DNA of 64,000 bases from NCBI GenBank assembly GCA_023055425.1, contig JALGPY010000005.1:2133501-2197500 (forward strand), in the 5' to 3' direction. This DNA comes from Linanthus parryae (taxonomy: Eukaryota; Streptophyta; Magnoliopsida; Ericales; Polemoniaceae). This document shows, one piece after another, positions 46,740-58,635 of this stretch (its first letter is position 1; each line of letters opens with the position of its first letter). Position numbers and translations under genes: made by a program. The notes under the pieces were generated by a model. The model was not told where the DNA came from, made no database searches, and saw only the letters and a program-made list of their open reading frames with translations.

Positions 46740-47269
46740 TTTATGGCCGACCCTGCGAACCAGTCGTGTGAAAACCGACCAACTTTTGTGTTATTCAGAA
46801 AAATTAAATGGTCGAGTAGCATACCAACATCTTTACACCGCGCCAATAGCCCGCTGGTTACTAAATTATGCGTTTGAATATATATGTCAACACATGAACA
46901 CACATTTAAGTTAATTTATTGATGTTTCTTGTCAATGTTAGGTTTTCATGTTATATTTCAATCACATTATAATATATTTTCACAAATATAAAAATTTCCT
47001 AACTTTTTCATAATATAAAAAAAAAACAAAGTTATCTGCGACAAAAAAATGTTTGGAACAAATATCAACCAAGTATCACCGAAATTTAGACTGCCGTCTT
47101 TCATTCGTACACGCACATGTATCCACATATCCAAACAAATCAAAATAACTACGGAGTAGTCACAAAAAAATCACGCTATACATAGAGAATACAACTTCTC
47201 CTAGTATTTTCAATAGAATGGAGAGAGGAAAAAAAACAGAAGCTTCTCATTTTCGTCCAAGGCGTAGCT
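46740..47269. other. Intergenic, no feature seen
   Basis: AT-rich. It should contain the 3' UTR of the EGF-like gene near its upper end. Confidence 0.4.
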
Positions 47270-48155
47270 CTATTTGAACATCAAAGGGACAAAGAGCACC
47301 ATCGAAAGTACCATCCAGCTTAGACTGCCTCGTGACAGTGTGCTACCTGAAACTGTTATTGACAAAAGGAATAGAACATTATTGACGGAAGAGTAAAAAA
47401 ATGATGGTAACATTTCTGCGAGCAATCAATTTAGGAAATACTTTTTTTTTCAATTTAAATCAACACATACTTGAATGGGTCAATGAAAAAGTGTCGCATT
47501 AGACTTGCTCGCAAAAAACAAAACATTTGTAGATAGATTGTTAGATAGATTATTGAATGAGAGATATATTTTTCTATTTCTCTGCACTATAACCACACAT
47601 TCAATAACATATCTAATAATCTGATAGATTATTGAATGAAAATGTTTAGAGCGACTCACGATTGGGAATAACACAAGGGAGATAGGGTAATCTTTCGCCG
47701 CCGTTAATAGACTGAGTCTGCTGCTTCCATCCAGGATCGCAAACGCATTCAAACAGGAAAGCGCTGCTTGCTGATGGCTTGCAAGTCCCCTTGCCACATT
47801 GATTCTCTCCATTGCATATGTTATCGCCTGAATGATAGCCAGAGCCCAAGAATAATCGACAAAAAAATTGATCAAAAGTTGTAAACTTTTATCATTAACT
47901 AAAATATTGTGATCAACCCATGTGATGATTAAGCAATAAGACCAAAACCCATGAATTGAAACAGAGAAATTTTGATGAATTTGAGGGTTTTAGCAGCAGC
48001 ATGAAGAGAGAAGAAACCAGGGGATAGTAGCTAGAGAGACCTATGAGAGGGGGCAGAGCAGGAGGTGGAGGTGGAATGTCTCCCATGGCAGTCCAAGGCT
48101 GAAGAACTAGCAGGACTCCAACAATAGTCATCACCATGGCTGCAGAAGAAGCCAT
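47270..48155 (-). CDS. Short secreted EGF-like protein (3 exons, 119 aa)
   Basis: The exons are 48041-48155, 47660-47827 and 47270-47346 (115, 168 and 77 nt). Splice sites are ATAG|GTCTCT, TTCAG|GCGATA, AATC|GTGAGT and TTTCAG|GTAGCA; both introns are phase 1 and the frame stays open. The protein has a signal peptide (hydrophobic MVMTIVGVLLVL), a short Pro-rich linker (IPPPPPALPP), one EGF-like unit with six Cys (ICNGENQCGKGTC, then FECVCDPGW, then YLPC), and a hydrophobic C-terminus (WMVLSMVLFVPLMF) like a GPI-anchor signal. Plant relatives I recall are longer and have a second Cys-rich unit; this one lacks it. Function unknown; it is probably at the cell surface. An in-frame ATG 12 codons upstream is less likely. 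LINE and LTR elements begin about 170 bases upstream of the start. Confidence 0.78.
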
Positions 48156-48156
48156 C

Positions 48157-48182
48157 ACAGAGAGAGAGAGAGAGAGAGAGAG
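48157..48182. repeat. (AG)n tract in the 5' UTR of the EGF-like gene
   Basis: On the gene strand this is a CT run of about 13 units directly before the start codon, a common plant 5' UTR feature. Confidence 0.85.
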
Positions 48183-48353
48183 ATTTTGCAAATGAAGACA
48201 GCAAATGGAGATTGTTGTTAAGAAGGCAATGGTTAGTGTCTAGCACGTCCCCCTGCTAACATGGAACTTTCGTCAACCTACTTATTATTTTAAGTCGTGT
48301 TTGCACTAACAATTTCGTTCGTTTGTTTTTTTTTTAGGAAAACAAACTTTCAT

Positions 48354-48452
48354 TCAAACATGGGTTAGTGACCCAAACACATTTACATCCAGATTCATAG
48401 CCCAGGTGGTAACAGAACCCATCCAAATCTTTGTATTATCTAGGGAACAACC
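48354..48452 (-). pseudogene. LINE ORF2 last codons (RNase H end)
   Basis: The frame CSLDNTKIWMGSV and onward ends in a stop at 48354. It is the continuation, in the same frame, of the RNase H segment at 62211-62300 once the gypsy insertion and one CAACC copy are discounted. Confidence 0.75.
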
Positions 48453-48965
48453 TGTCAGGAGGGAAGGACTAAAGTGAAAGAAAGTGCAAACTGATGACCT
48501 ATAAGTAGGACCAAATTGAAAGGGAGTGAAAACTAATGACATGAAATTTCGGATAGCAGTAGCCGTTAGATCTAAAATCGGTGAAATCGTGGCCGTCCTT
48601 TTGTCTTGACCGTTAGGAGTTCAAATCATAAGTGGAACGCTGTCGTTCCACTTATGGCGCGCAGCTGGAGGGTGAGTTGGCAGCCAGCTGGCCGTAGCAA
48701 GGGTTGTGATTGGTCCAGGCGTGTCATCGACTTGTATGACGTGGACAAGGCCGTTACTTTCTTTCTTTTATTCTGCTTTGGCCCAAATGTCTTTGTATTT
48801 TCATTTTCTACCCTTGTGTATAAAAGGGGCTTGTACTGATGAATTAGGGCATGAAATGTTAATCTGATTTTCTCTCTGATCTCTCTCTCAATCCTCTCTC
48901 ATCTTCTTCTTCGTGGTTCCCTGCAAATCCGCCATTTCTAGGTCAGGAACAAGCTGTTCCTGACA
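48453..48965 (+). repeat. Reina-like 5' LTR
   Basis: TGTCAGGA to TCCTGACA. It contains a 13-bp perfect stem (48627-48639 with 48644-48656), TATAAAA at 48819 and a 10-bp stem at its very end (48942-48964). Confidence 0.93.
48819..48825 (+). promoter_or_regulatory. TATA box of Reina-like LTR
   Basis: TATAAAAGGGGC in the LTR gives an expected transcript start near 48850. The same box is present in the 3' LTR. Confidence 0.65.
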
Positions 48966-48968
48966 AAT

Positions 48969-48980
48969 TGGTATCAGAGC
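48969..48980 (+). other. Primer-binding site (tRNA-iMet), Reina-like element
   Basis: TGGTATCAGAGC begins three bases after the LTR. Confidence 0.9.
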
Positions 48981-49006
48981 TGTGCTTCCCTCTGTGCCTC
49001 TGAGCT

Positions 49007-52000
49007 ATGGGGCAAAGGAAGAACAACATTCCGGTGGAGAATGATGGAATTGAAGGCATCATCAACCACCTCCACGCCGTTGATGGCGCGGTGCTAGAGC
49101 TGAGGCAAGGCTATGATGAGCTGAAGCAAGGACAGGACCTCATTCATGGACAGCTTGTGCAGCTGAATCAAATTGGAGAAATGAGAGAAGAGCTGAAGAA
49201 ATTGGCTAATAGCTTCAATTTGATGGCAAATGATCGTGATAAGGAGAGAATGGAGGTCTCCAGCTCAGCAACTAGGTCACCTGCAAGTTTATTAGGCAAA
49301 GGAAAGGCTCCAATGCACTCTAATGGAGCTCCTCATGGATCTAGGTTACCTACAAGAACTGATGACATTCACAATGAGGTACCTAGGGTTTCAACTCACT
49401 TTACTGTTCCAATGCCTAAGATAGAATTTCCTAAATTCTCTGGAGAAGATCCTATGAACTGGATATTGAAAGCTAACAGATATTTCCAGCTACATCACTT
49501 GACTGATTTGCAAAAATTGATTCTAGTATCTCTCAATCTAAGTGGTGAGGCTGAGAGCTGGTTTAGTGCTAAATTTGAGTCAATTGATTCATTGTCTTGG
49601 AGTGACTTTTGTGAAATATTGTGTGAGGAATTTCTAGAGCCTGGCCATGAGAATGTACTAGCTGAATTTCAGAAGTTGGAACAGACTGGAAGTGTGATGG
49701 AATTTCAGACAAAATTTGATACACTTAAACCTAGAGTGAAGGCTTTGTTTCCTTGGGCTGATGACAAGTATTTTCTGAAAACATTTTTGGGAGGTTTGAA
49801 ACTGGAAATAAGAAGTCAGGTGCAGCTGCTAGCTCCTAGTAGTTTAGCACAAGCTAAAGCAATGGCTAAGTTGCAAGAGATCTCATGTAATCACTACCAC
49901 CAAAATGTGATCCAGACAGTGAGTGGAATGATGAAAAACAACTCCAAAAATTCTCAGTTAAAGCCATACACTCCCTACAATGCAGAAGTACCAACAAAAA
50001 GTGCCAATACAGCTCTACCTTTTAAAAAGCTTACACAAGAGGAAATGAGAGATAGGAGAGCTAGGAACCTATGTTATTTTTGTGAAGAGAGTTATGTGCC
50101 AGGGCATAAATGCAAAAAACCCCAGTTATTCCTCATTTCTGGTGAAGAGGAATCAGCACCTGAAATTGATGAAATCAATAAAGCAGAAGAGGAAGAGCTA
50201 AAGGAGGAGGGAATGAACACTAATGTTGCAATGGAAATTTCTTTACATGCAATGTCTGGCAGTTGTGGAGCTCAAACCCTTAGACTCCAAGGGTATGTTG
50301 GCAAGCACAAAGTGCATGTTCTCATAGATTCTGGCAGCACTCACAATTTCATGGACTTAGACACAGCTAAAAGAGTGCAATGTGACACTGTTCAAAGCCC
50401 TACAATGAGAGTCACTGTGGCTAATGGCAGTCAGATAGAGAGCTCAGGGGTGTGTCCAGGAGTGAAGCTGAAACTGCAAGGTCAAGTTATTGAAACAGAA
50501 ATGAGAATCATCTCTCTTGGGGGTTGTGACATGGTGTTAGGGGTTCAATGGCTCAAGGAGGTGAGCCCAGTTAGTCTTGATTTCAACAAAATGACAGTGA
50601 CTGTGCACATTGAAGGTGTTCCAGTTTTGTTTAAGGCTCAGAAGGAGGAGTGCCAGTACAAGGCAGCTAACCTCAATGCCATCCATACCTATTGTTCCAA
50701 GAACCAGGGAGTGATTATGGGGCATTTATACAGTATCTGTGGAGCTCAGCCAGCTCAAATTACGGAAATGCCCCTGGAATTCAGACAAGTGCTAGATAAG
50801 TACAACAAGGTGTTTGAGGAGCCTAAGAAGCTACCTCCCCCCAGAAGCCATGACCATCACATTCCTCTAAAGGAGGGAACTCAACCAGTGTGTCTAAGGC
50901 CTTACAGGTACCCTCATGTGCAGAAGACAGAAATTGAGAATCTAGTAAAAGAAATGTTGGAGAATGGAGTGATTCAACACAGCACAAGTTCTTTTGCATC
51001 TCCTGTTCTGCTAGTCAAAAAGAAAGATGGATCTTGGAGATTCTGTGTGGATTATAGGGGTTTAAATGAGGCAACTGTTAAAAATAAGTTTCCTATTCCC
51101 ATTATAGATGAATTGTTGGATGAGTTACATGGAGCCACCTGTTTCTCTAAGCTGGATTTAAGGGCTGGATATCACCAAGTGAGAATGGCAGAAGAAGACA
51201 TCCATAAAACTGCATTCAGAACCCATGAAGGGTTGTATGAATTCAAGGTGATGACATTTGGCCTCACAAATGCTCTAGCTACTTTTCAAAGTCTCATGAA
51301 TCAGGTGTTCAGGCCTTATTTGAGGAAATTTGTGCTGGTTTTCTTTGATGACATTCTGGTGTATAGCAAAACCAGAGGAGAGCATGTGCAGCATCTCAGC
51401 ACTGTTTTGGAAACAATGCTGCAACATGAACTGTATGCCAAGCTTTCTAAATGTTCATTTGTGCAGTCCACCATTGAATACCTGGGGCATTTGATTGATG
51501 GGGAAGGGGTAAGAGCTGATCCAGCCAAGGTTTCAGCTATGGAAGAGTGGCCAGTTCCCAAAACCATCAAAGGTCTCAGGGGATTTTTGGGTTTGACAGG
51601 TTACTATAGGAGGTTTGTTAGAGCTTATGGAATTATTGCTAGACCATTAACTGCATTGTTGAAGAAGGGGGAATTTTGCTGGACTGAGGAAGCTCAGGTG
51701 GCATTTGAAGCCTTGAGATCAGCAATGAGTTCTACCCCTGTGCTGGCATTACCTGATTTTGCTAAAATGTTTGTTTTGGAGACTGATGCTAGTTACCATG
51801 GAATTGGAGCTGTGCTTATGCAAGAAGGTAGGCCTCTGGCTTATTTTAGCAAAGCTCTAGCTGATAAGCATTTGGGATATTCAACTTATGAGAAGGAGCT
51901 GTTAGCAGTGGTGCAAGCTGTGAACAAGTGGAGGTCTTATCTGGAAATTGCTAAATTTCAGATTAGGACTGACCACTACAGTCTCAAGTTCTTTTTGGAA

Positions 52001-52151
52001 CAAAAGATCAGTACTCTTTTGCAGCAAAAGTGGGTGAGCAAGCTTATGGGATTGGATTATGACATTGTTTTCAAACATGGAAAGGAGAATGTAGTGGCTG
52101 ATGCTCTTTCTAGAGTCATGACTGAAGCTCAATGCAATGCCATTTCAGTAG
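49007..52151 (+). pseudogene. Reina-like gag-pol, first part (gag, PR, RT, RNase H)
   Basis: The frame starts MGQRKNNIPVEND. A gag domain is followed by a zinc knuckle CYFCEESYVPGHKC (about residues 354-367), an aspartic protease with LIDSGSTHNF (about 438), RT with the catalytic FDDILVYSK (about 779), and RNase H with TDASYHGIGAVL (about 923). The reading frame is open to 52151, where the Athila element starts; the frame runs 47 bases into Athila before a stop. No other defect was seen. Read-through is blocked only by the insertion. Confidence 0.93.
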
Positions 52152-52727
52152 TGACGCGAATTCTTTACGCGCTAAAACGCAAGTATACGGTCAAGTAGTA
52201 TATGGAGTATTTTACGACTCCGAATATCGAACCCAAGGGACTTTACGATTACTAGCTAACTAGAAATTAACTTTACGATAACTAAGTAGCCGGTAAAAAT
52301 GGTGTGTGATTTTGTAACGTTGTCGCCCACAAACAAGCGACGTAAATTAAATAACGAGTAACTAACTATTTTTTAGGGTTTTCAATTTTTAACAAAAATA
52401 AATAGTGATTTGATTTCAATTAATGAGAAAGAACTAGGCAATTGATGGTCCCTAGGGTTGTTAATGATTTCCGGAATTATGCATGAAACACTCTACTCAC
52501 ATTCTAGTTATATCGGGTAATGCTCATCACGATCTTCTCTCGATCTCACGTGAATTTGTGTAAGTAATAGATTTCGGGTCCTCTCGGTCCACCTCCGTCT
52601 ATCACTACAATCTAATTGATTTCCTAGACTTGTTCACCGGGTCCTATCGGTCCACCGAATTCACTAAGTTCTAACAAAAATCAATTGAAACTACCCTCAC
52701 ACGATTAATCAAGTTTCTATCTCCTCT
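52152..52727 (-). repeat. Athila 3' LTR, truncated
   Basis: These 576 bases match 58636-59211 with no difference seen. The upstream 1013 bp expected for a full LTR are absent. Confidence 0.85.
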
Positions 52728-53114
52728 GTGATATTATTCTCCAGTGAGTTTGCTCTACTTTTTTCGTCAAAATTTCTCCAAGTATTCCTGCTGATCCCAC
52801 GATCTCACATGTTGATCATACGATCTCCTGACATTTTTTTTTTTTTTTTTTTTCGCTTTGTTTGCTAATCTTCACAGTTCCTTAGCTTGAATTCCATGTT
52901 CCTCTTCTGTTCTTGAGCTCAAAATCTGCAGAGACTCAACTCAAATGTCAAATTCACGCTCTCTCACCCCTCAGATAGCAAAACAAAATTAAAAACTCAC
53001 ACAACAGTATTTAAAACACACTCTCTACACTAATGCATAAAATACGTTGGGTTGCCTCCCAACAAGCGCTTTGTAATTTACGGTCGACGGCCCGACCCAG
53101 TTACCTCAATCAAA
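52728..53114 (-). other. Athila 3' non-coding region
   Basis: Lies between the gag-pol stop and the truncated LTR. It contains a T run (52837-52857) and GATC-ACGATC words that resemble those in LTR B and LTR C. No clear polypurine tract is next to the LTR. Confidence 0.6.
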
Positions 53115-56100
53115 TCACGGCTCGTCAAAGTAGATAACATCCACTTTGGCCGGAATTGGCGCGGATTCCAAGTACGGTTTCACTCTGCTTCCGTTGACGC
53201 GGAAACACTCATTCGTATGTGGATCTTCTAACTCAACCGCACCCCAAGGATAGATTTGGTGGATCCGGAACGGCCCGGACCATCTCGAACGAAGCTTTCC
53301 CGGAAAGAGCTTCAAGCGTGAGTTGAATAACAAAACCTTCTGTCCCACACGAAGTTCCTTCGGTTTGAGACGACTGTCGTGCCATCTCTTCGTCTTTTCC
53401 TTGTAAATCCGGGAACTATCATAGGCCTGTAATCTCCATTCCTCAAGTTCAAGAAGCTTCATCTTCCTTGCTTGGCCTGCTAACTCAGGATCCATGTTCA
53501 ACCGTTTTATCGCCCAATAAACCTTGTGCTCTAGCTCAACGGGAAGGTGACATGCCTTACCGAAGACAAGCTGGAACGGTGACATGTTCAATGGCGTCTT
53601 CCATGCAGTACGGTATGCCCATAATGCGTCATCCAGCTTCATAGCCCAATCCTTGCGTCCAGTGTTGACGGTTTTCTGAAGAATCCCCTTAATCTCCCTG
53701 TTCGAAACTTCAGCTTGCCCATTAGTTTGGGGGTGATAAGGTAGGGAAACCTTATGGATAGACACCCCGTACGTCTTCAAGACTCTGGCAAACACTCGGT
53801 TTATGAAGTGTGAACCTTCATCGCTCACCATTGCCCTTGGTGTGCCAAACCGAGTAAAGATGTGCTTCTTCAGAAACTTCTCTACCGTCGCTGCATCATT
53901 CTTGGGGCACGCAATTGCCTCAACCCATTTCGTCACGTAATCCACAGCAAGGAGGATGTAGAGATTACCATACGAAGGAGGAAACGGACCCATGAAGTCT
54001 ATGCCCCAGACATCGAAGGGCTCCACCTCTAGCCATTCAGACATTGGCATCTCATCTCGCTTGGAGATGTTACCCGTTCTTTGGCAACTATCACATCCTG
54101 CAACCCAATCATGACAATCTTTAAATATAGTAGGCCAAAAGAAACCGGATTGTAGTACCTTCAGAGCGGTGCGAGGACCGCTGAAATGGCCTCCACTAGG
54201 CGCTGCATGACATTGCTTGATCACATCATAGATCTCATGAGTAGGCACACACTTCCGAATGATGTTGTCAGCTCCCATCTTGAATAGATATGGATCCTCC
54301 CAAAAGTACTGTTTTACCACATACAAGAACCGCTTCTTCTGCTGCACTGTCCACTCTTCCGGAATCTTCCCATTGGTGAGATAGTTAGCAATTGCCCAAT
54401 ACCAAGGCTCAGTATCCCCCAAAGACATCAAGCTCTCGTCAGGAAAGTTCTCTTGAATCGGCACCTTCTCTACCGTTCCATTCTCGAGTCTTGAGAGGTG
54501 GTCCGCTACCACATTCTCAACACCCTTCTTGTCGCGGATCTCAACATCAAATTCCTGCATCAAAAGAACCCACCGCAACAACCTTGGCTTGGCATCCTTC
54601 TTATCAAGAAGATATTTCAGCGCTGAATGATCTGTAAAGACAATCACTTTCGATCCCACAAGATAAGGCCGGAATTTGTCAAGAGCAAAAATCACAGCTA
54701 ATAACTCCTTCTCAGTAGTGCCATAATTCAGTTGAGCCTCATTAAGAACTCTACTAGCATAGTAAATAACATGGCATACCTTTTCCTTCCTTTGCCCCAA
54801 TACTGCTCCAATGGCGAAATCACTGGCATCACACATGAGCTCAAATGGCAAACTCCAATCCGGAGTTGTGATGATAGGCGCTGAGGTGAGCTGTTCCTTC
54901 AAAAAGTCAAAAGCCTTCTTGCACGCTTCATCAAACACAAACGGGACATCTTTCCCTAGCAACTCACACAAAGGCTTGCAGATCTTCGAGAAGTCTTTGA
55001 TAAACCTGCGATAGAAACCTGCATGTCCCAAGAAGCTTCTGACCCCCTTCACTGAAGTCGGATAAGGGAGTTGCTTGATTGTCTCTACCTTTGCTTGATC
55101 AACCTCCAAACCTCTGCGTGAAATCTTGTGACCAAGAACTATCCCCTCTGTGACCATGAAGTGGCACTTCTCCCAATTCAGTACGAGATTAGTGTCTTCA
55201 CAACGAACTAAGACACGGCCGAGATGGTGTAGACAATCCTCAAAACTGTCACCAAATAAGGAGAAGTCGTCCATGAAGACCTCTAAATTCCTCTCAATCA
55301 TGTCTGAGAAGATGGCCATCATACACCGCTGGAACGTAGCCGGTGCATTACATAACCCAAAGGGCATGCGGCGGAACGCGAATGTGCCATAGGGGCATGT
55401 AAAAGTGGTCTTCTCCTGGTCTTCTGGAGCAATGGCTATCTGGTTGTAGCCTGAATATCCATCCAAGAAGCAATAGTACTCGTGGTGAGCCAAACGATCA
55501 AGCATCTGATCAATAAACGGCAACGGAAAGTGATCCTTGAGCGTGGCTTCATTCAGCTTCCTGTAATCCATGCACACACGCCATCCAGTAACTGTCCGCT
55601 GAGCAATCTGTTCATGCTTGTCGTTCTCTACCACAGTCATTCCTCCTTTCTTAGGCACACACTGGACCGGGCTAGTCCAAGTGCTGTCTGAGATCGGAAA
55701 AATAATACCAGCCTCTAGCCACTTCATGACCTCTTTTCTCACCACTTCTTTCATATGCGGATTCAATCTCCGCTGTGCTTGGATCACTGGCTTCCTTCCT
55801 TCTTCAACCCGGATCTTGTGCTGGCAATAGACAGGGCTGATCCCCTTTATATCTGCGATAGTCCATCCAATTGCTCCCTTATGCTTCCTTAGCACATCCA
55901 AAAGCTGCTCCTCCTGTGCCTGAGATAAAACAGAAGAAACAATTACGGGCAATGTGTTATCAACACCAAGAAAAGCATACCTGAGATGGCTAGGCAATGG
56001 CTTCAACTCAAGCACGGGTGGTGACTTGAGTGAAGGAACAAGAGCTAGTTTCTGCTCCCCTTGCTCATATAAATCCAGCTTGGTCCAGCTGCTCATGTGA

Positions 56101-58538
56101 CACAATTCCATGGGAGGGCTGTGATCTTCATCCTTGTACATTCCATCAATTTCCTCCCACATCAATTTAGCTTCCTCATCTCCCATATCATCATCAAATA
56201 TCTCTACGCTAAAGCAATCTTCATAGTTATAGCATGAAGGCATTTTCATTGCCTTGAACACATCGAAGACTACTTTCTCATCATTGATTTGCATAGACAA
56301 CTTTCCACTCTTCACATGGATAATCGCCTCCCCTGTAGCTAGGAAGGGCCTGCCAAGAATGAGAGGTACTTCGCCAACCTCTATGTCTAAGATGACAAAA
56401 TCTGCAGGAAAGATAAGAGTACCAACTTTGACCAAAATGTCGTCAATCACCCCATATGCTCTACGGATCGACCTGTCAGCCATCTGCAAGGTAACTCGGG
56501 TGGGACGAGGTTCCCCCACACCTAGCTTCCTGAATACGGACAAGGGCATCAAATTGATGCTTGCCCCCAAATCGCACAATGCAGTCATAGTGAGGGAATC
56601 ACCAAGAGTAACCGGTATCACAAAGCTCCCAGGGTCTTTCTTCTTCTTCGGCAATCCATTCCTGACGCATTCAGAAGTCTCAGCAGTCAAATTCACCTGT
56701 GCAAAATCACTCATGCGTCTCTTTCCTGAAAGAATATCCTTGAGAAACTTGGCATATGTAGGCATTTTAGAGATAGCCTCTGCAAAAGGAATGTTAATCT
56801 CCACCTTCTTGAATATATCAATAAACCTCTGAAAATCTCTAGAATCATCCCTCTTTCTCGTTCTCAACGGATATGGAACTGCTTTAGAAATAGTCGTATC
56901 AATACATACCTCATCCTTGTCTTTCACTGCCTCCTTATCCGTCGCGCCCTTTGATTGGGGGATCACGACATTAGTATCATCATCAAATATCTCATGCTCT
57001 TTAGCCTTAGAAGCATCGGCTCTAGCATGAGTGGGATATGGCGGATCTTTCAATGCAACCCCGCTTCGAGTAGTGATTGCATTAATCTGACGAGGATTTT
57101 CTTCCGTGTTGGAAGGCAAAGAACCTGGAGCTCTAGATGAGAGCTGAGTAGCAATCTGACCCACCTGTACCTCAAGAGAACGAAGAGAAGTCTTCGTAGC
57201 CTGTAAATCCGCAGACACAGCAGTAACCTGCGTGGACATGTTGTTCACATTGGTGGTCATAGTATTCATGTTTTCACTCAATTGCGCCAATGCCTTAGTC
57301 AACACAGAGATTTCTGAACTTGGTGTTGCATCAGCTGCTGGTGGAGCCTGCGAAACCTGTGGTCTATGCTGGAACCCCGGTGCATATGTCGCTCCAGACT
57401 GATCCCCATACCTGAATCCTGGATGGTCTCTAGTGCCTGGCCTGTAGTTCCCTTGATTCCAGTTCTGCCTCTGTCCATGTGCCCCCACATAGTTCAAATC
57501 CTCATTTGCCATGTGTGCCATTGCTGCATCATATTCTGGCTCCTCAACACTTGCTACTGTCTTCTTGTCCTTATAAACATGCTTGGCCAAGTCTGACACC
57601 ATCTTGCTGATCCCATCCTTCCACTCATTGTCTTTCGCCTCAGGCAATGCCGAAAGTCTTCTAGAATCATAAAACTGCGTATCCTGCTTGGCTAGCTGTT
57701 TCATAAGTGCAAATGCTCCCTCTTTGTCAACTGAATACATAAAATTTCCTCCAGCTTCCCTGTTAACTAACTCCTGGTTATGGCGTTCTAAGCCATGGTA
57801 GAAGACCTGCAAAATTTTGTAGTCCCCAAAATCGTGATTTGGGCACTTCCTGATCAAATGCATAAATCTATCCCACGCCTCTACCACGGTCTCATGGGCC
57901 TGCTGCTGAAAACCAAGGATATCACCTTGTAACTGAATCACCCGCTGAACTGGGTAAAACTTTGCCATGAATTCATCCACACATTGAGCCCATGTAGTGA
58001 TTGAATCCGGAGCTCTCGACTCAAGCCACTTCTCAGCTGCACCTTTCAAACAATAAGGAAATAGGATAAGTTTCAACGCCTCTGGAGTCACGTTCTTATA
58101 CTTCACAGTCTTGATATAAGCATTGAACTTCCCAATGAAATCGTTGGGATCCTCATCCTTGTTCCCATAAAACTGGAACTGATTGGTGACTGTCTGGATC
58201 GTAGCTGGCTTGAGATCGAAATGCTCAGCCTGTATGTCTGGCACTACAATTGCCGGATTGTGTCCATACGTGGACGTCTGGAATTTCTCCACAATAGCCT
58301 GCCCAGACTTGTTGTATGGTGTCTGAGTGTTGCGATCATTCAACTGTTTCGCCAACTCTTCCATTTTCTCATTGAGTTGCGCGTAGGTCAATTGATCACC
58401 CATCTTGCTCTGTTTCTGTCTTCTCCTCTGATCTCTGAATAACTGTTCCGGGTCTTCAAGTGGGGGCACAAGTTCTCTAGGGATCCTGGGCATACACTGA
58501 CGACCTGAAAGTATAATCAAATACAAGTGAGAAAACAA
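53115..58538 (-). CDS. Athila-type gag-pol polyprotein
   Basis: One intact frame of up to 1807 residues; the true start may be an internal Met such as MPRIPREL (residue 16) or MGDQLTY. In order: gag domain (about residues 100-300, with the FxGKFxxxI..K and [13 protein letters not shown] blocks), aspartic protease with [10 protein letters not shown] (about 655), RT with catalytic FMDDFSLFG (about 1089), RNase H with [13 protein letters not shown] (about 1237), integrase zinc region (H..H, then CDSCQRTG, about 1443-1490) and the integrase core from DFMGPF (about 1514). The integrase block [10 protein letters not shown] and [11 protein letters not shown] are present. No chromodomain, as in the Tat/Athila group. 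Nothing in the frame looks broken. Confidence 0.94.
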   Translation of the reverse strand: MFSHLYLIILSGRQCMPRIPRELVPPLEDPEQLFRDQRRRQKQSKMGDQLTYAQLNEKMEELAKQLNDRNTQTPYNKSGQAIVEKFQTSTYGHNPAIVVPDIQAEHFDLKPATIQTVTNQFQFYGNKDEDPNDFIGKFNAYIKTVKYKNVTPEALKLILFPYCLKGAAEKWLESRAPDSITTWAQCVDEFMAKFYPVQRVIQLQGDILGFQQQAHETVVEAWDRFMHLIRKCPNHDFGDYKILQVFYHGLERHNQELVNREAGGNFMYSVDKEGAFALMKQLAKQDTQFYDSRRLSALPEAKDNEWKDGISKMVSDLAKHVYKDKKTVASVEEPEYDAAMAHMANEDLNYVGAHGQRQNWNQGNYRPGTRDHPGFRYGDQSGATYAPGFQHRPQVSQAPPAADATPSSEISVLTKALAQLSENMNTMTTNVNNMSTQVTAVSADLQATKTSLRSLEVQVGQIATQLSSRAPGSLPSNTEENPRQINAITTRSGVALKDPPYPTHARADASKAKEHEIFDDDTNVVIPQSKGATDKEAVKDKDEVCIDTTISKAVPYPLRTRKRDDSRDFQRFIDIFKKVEINIPFAEAISKMPTYAKFLKDILSGKRRMSDFAQVNLTAETSECVRNGLPKKKKDPGSFVIPVTLGDSLTMTALCDLGASINLMPLSVFRKLGVGEPRPTRVTLQMADRSIRRAYGVIDDILVKVGTLIFPADFVILDIEVGEVPLILGRPFLATGEAIIHVKSGKLSMQINDEKVVFDVFKAMKMPSCYNYEDCFSVEIFDDDMGDEEAKLMWEEIDGMYKDEDHSPPMELCHMSSWTKLDLYEQGEQKLALVPSLKSPPVLELKPLPSHLRYAFLGVDNTLPVIVSSVLSQAQEEQLLDVLRKHKGAIGWTIADIKGISPVYCQHKIRVEEGRKPVIQAQRRLNPHMKEVVRKEVMKWLEAGIIFPISDSTWTSPVQCVPKKGGMTVVENDKHEQIAQRTVTGWRVCMDYRKLNEATLKDHFPLPFIDQMLDRLAHHEYYCFLDGYSGYNQIAIAPEDQEKTTFTCPYGTFAFRRMPFGLCNAPATFQRCMMAIFSDMIERNLEVFMDDFSLFGDSFEDCLHHLGRVLVRCEDTNLVLNWEKCHFMVTEGIVLGHKISRRGLEVDQAKVETIKQLPYPTSVKGVRSFLGHAGFYRRFIKDFSKICKPLCELLGKDVPFVFDEACKKAFDFLKEQLTSAPIITTPDWSLPFELMCDASDFAIGAVLGQRKEKVCHVIYYASRVLNEAQLNYGTTEKELLAVIFALDKFRPYLVGSKVIVFTDHSALKYLLDKKDAKPRLLRWVLLMQEFDVEIRDKKGVENVVADHLSRLENGTVEKVPIQENFPDESLMSLGDTEPWYWAIANYLTNGKIPEEWTVQQKKRFLYVVKQYFWEDPYLFKMGADNIIRKCVPTHEIYDVIKQCHAAPSGGHFSGPRTALKVLQSGFFWPTIFKDCHDWVAGCDSCQRTGNISKRDEMPMSEWLEVEPFDVWGIDFMGPFPPSYGNLYILLAVDYVTKWVEAIACPKNDAATVEKFLKKHIFTRFGTPRAMVSDEGSHFINRVFARVLKTYGVSIHKVSLPYHPQTNGQAEVSNREIKGILQKTVNTGRKDWAMKLDDALWAYRTAWKTPLNMSPFQLVFGKACHLPVELEHKVYWAIKRLNMDPELAGQARKMKLLELEEWRLQAYDSSRIYKEKTKRWHDSRLKPKELRVGQKVLLFNSRLKLFPGKLRSRWSGPFRIHQIYPWGAVELEDPHTNECFRVNGSRVKPYLESAPIPAKVDVIYFDEP

Positions 58539-58610
58539 ATAGCTAATTAAACAAAAATAAATAAAAGAGATATCCTAGTTCAATTTCTACTAAACTAATA
58601 AACCGTTAAA

Positions 58611-58632
58611 GTCCCCGGCAACGGCGCCAAAA
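58611..58632 (-). other. Primer-binding site, Athila element
   Basis: On minus the bases TTGGCGCCGTTGCCGGGGA follow the 5' LTR closely. This is the usual primer site of Athila/Tat elements, attributed to tRNA-Asp. Confidence 0.85.
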
Positions 58633-58635
58633 ACT

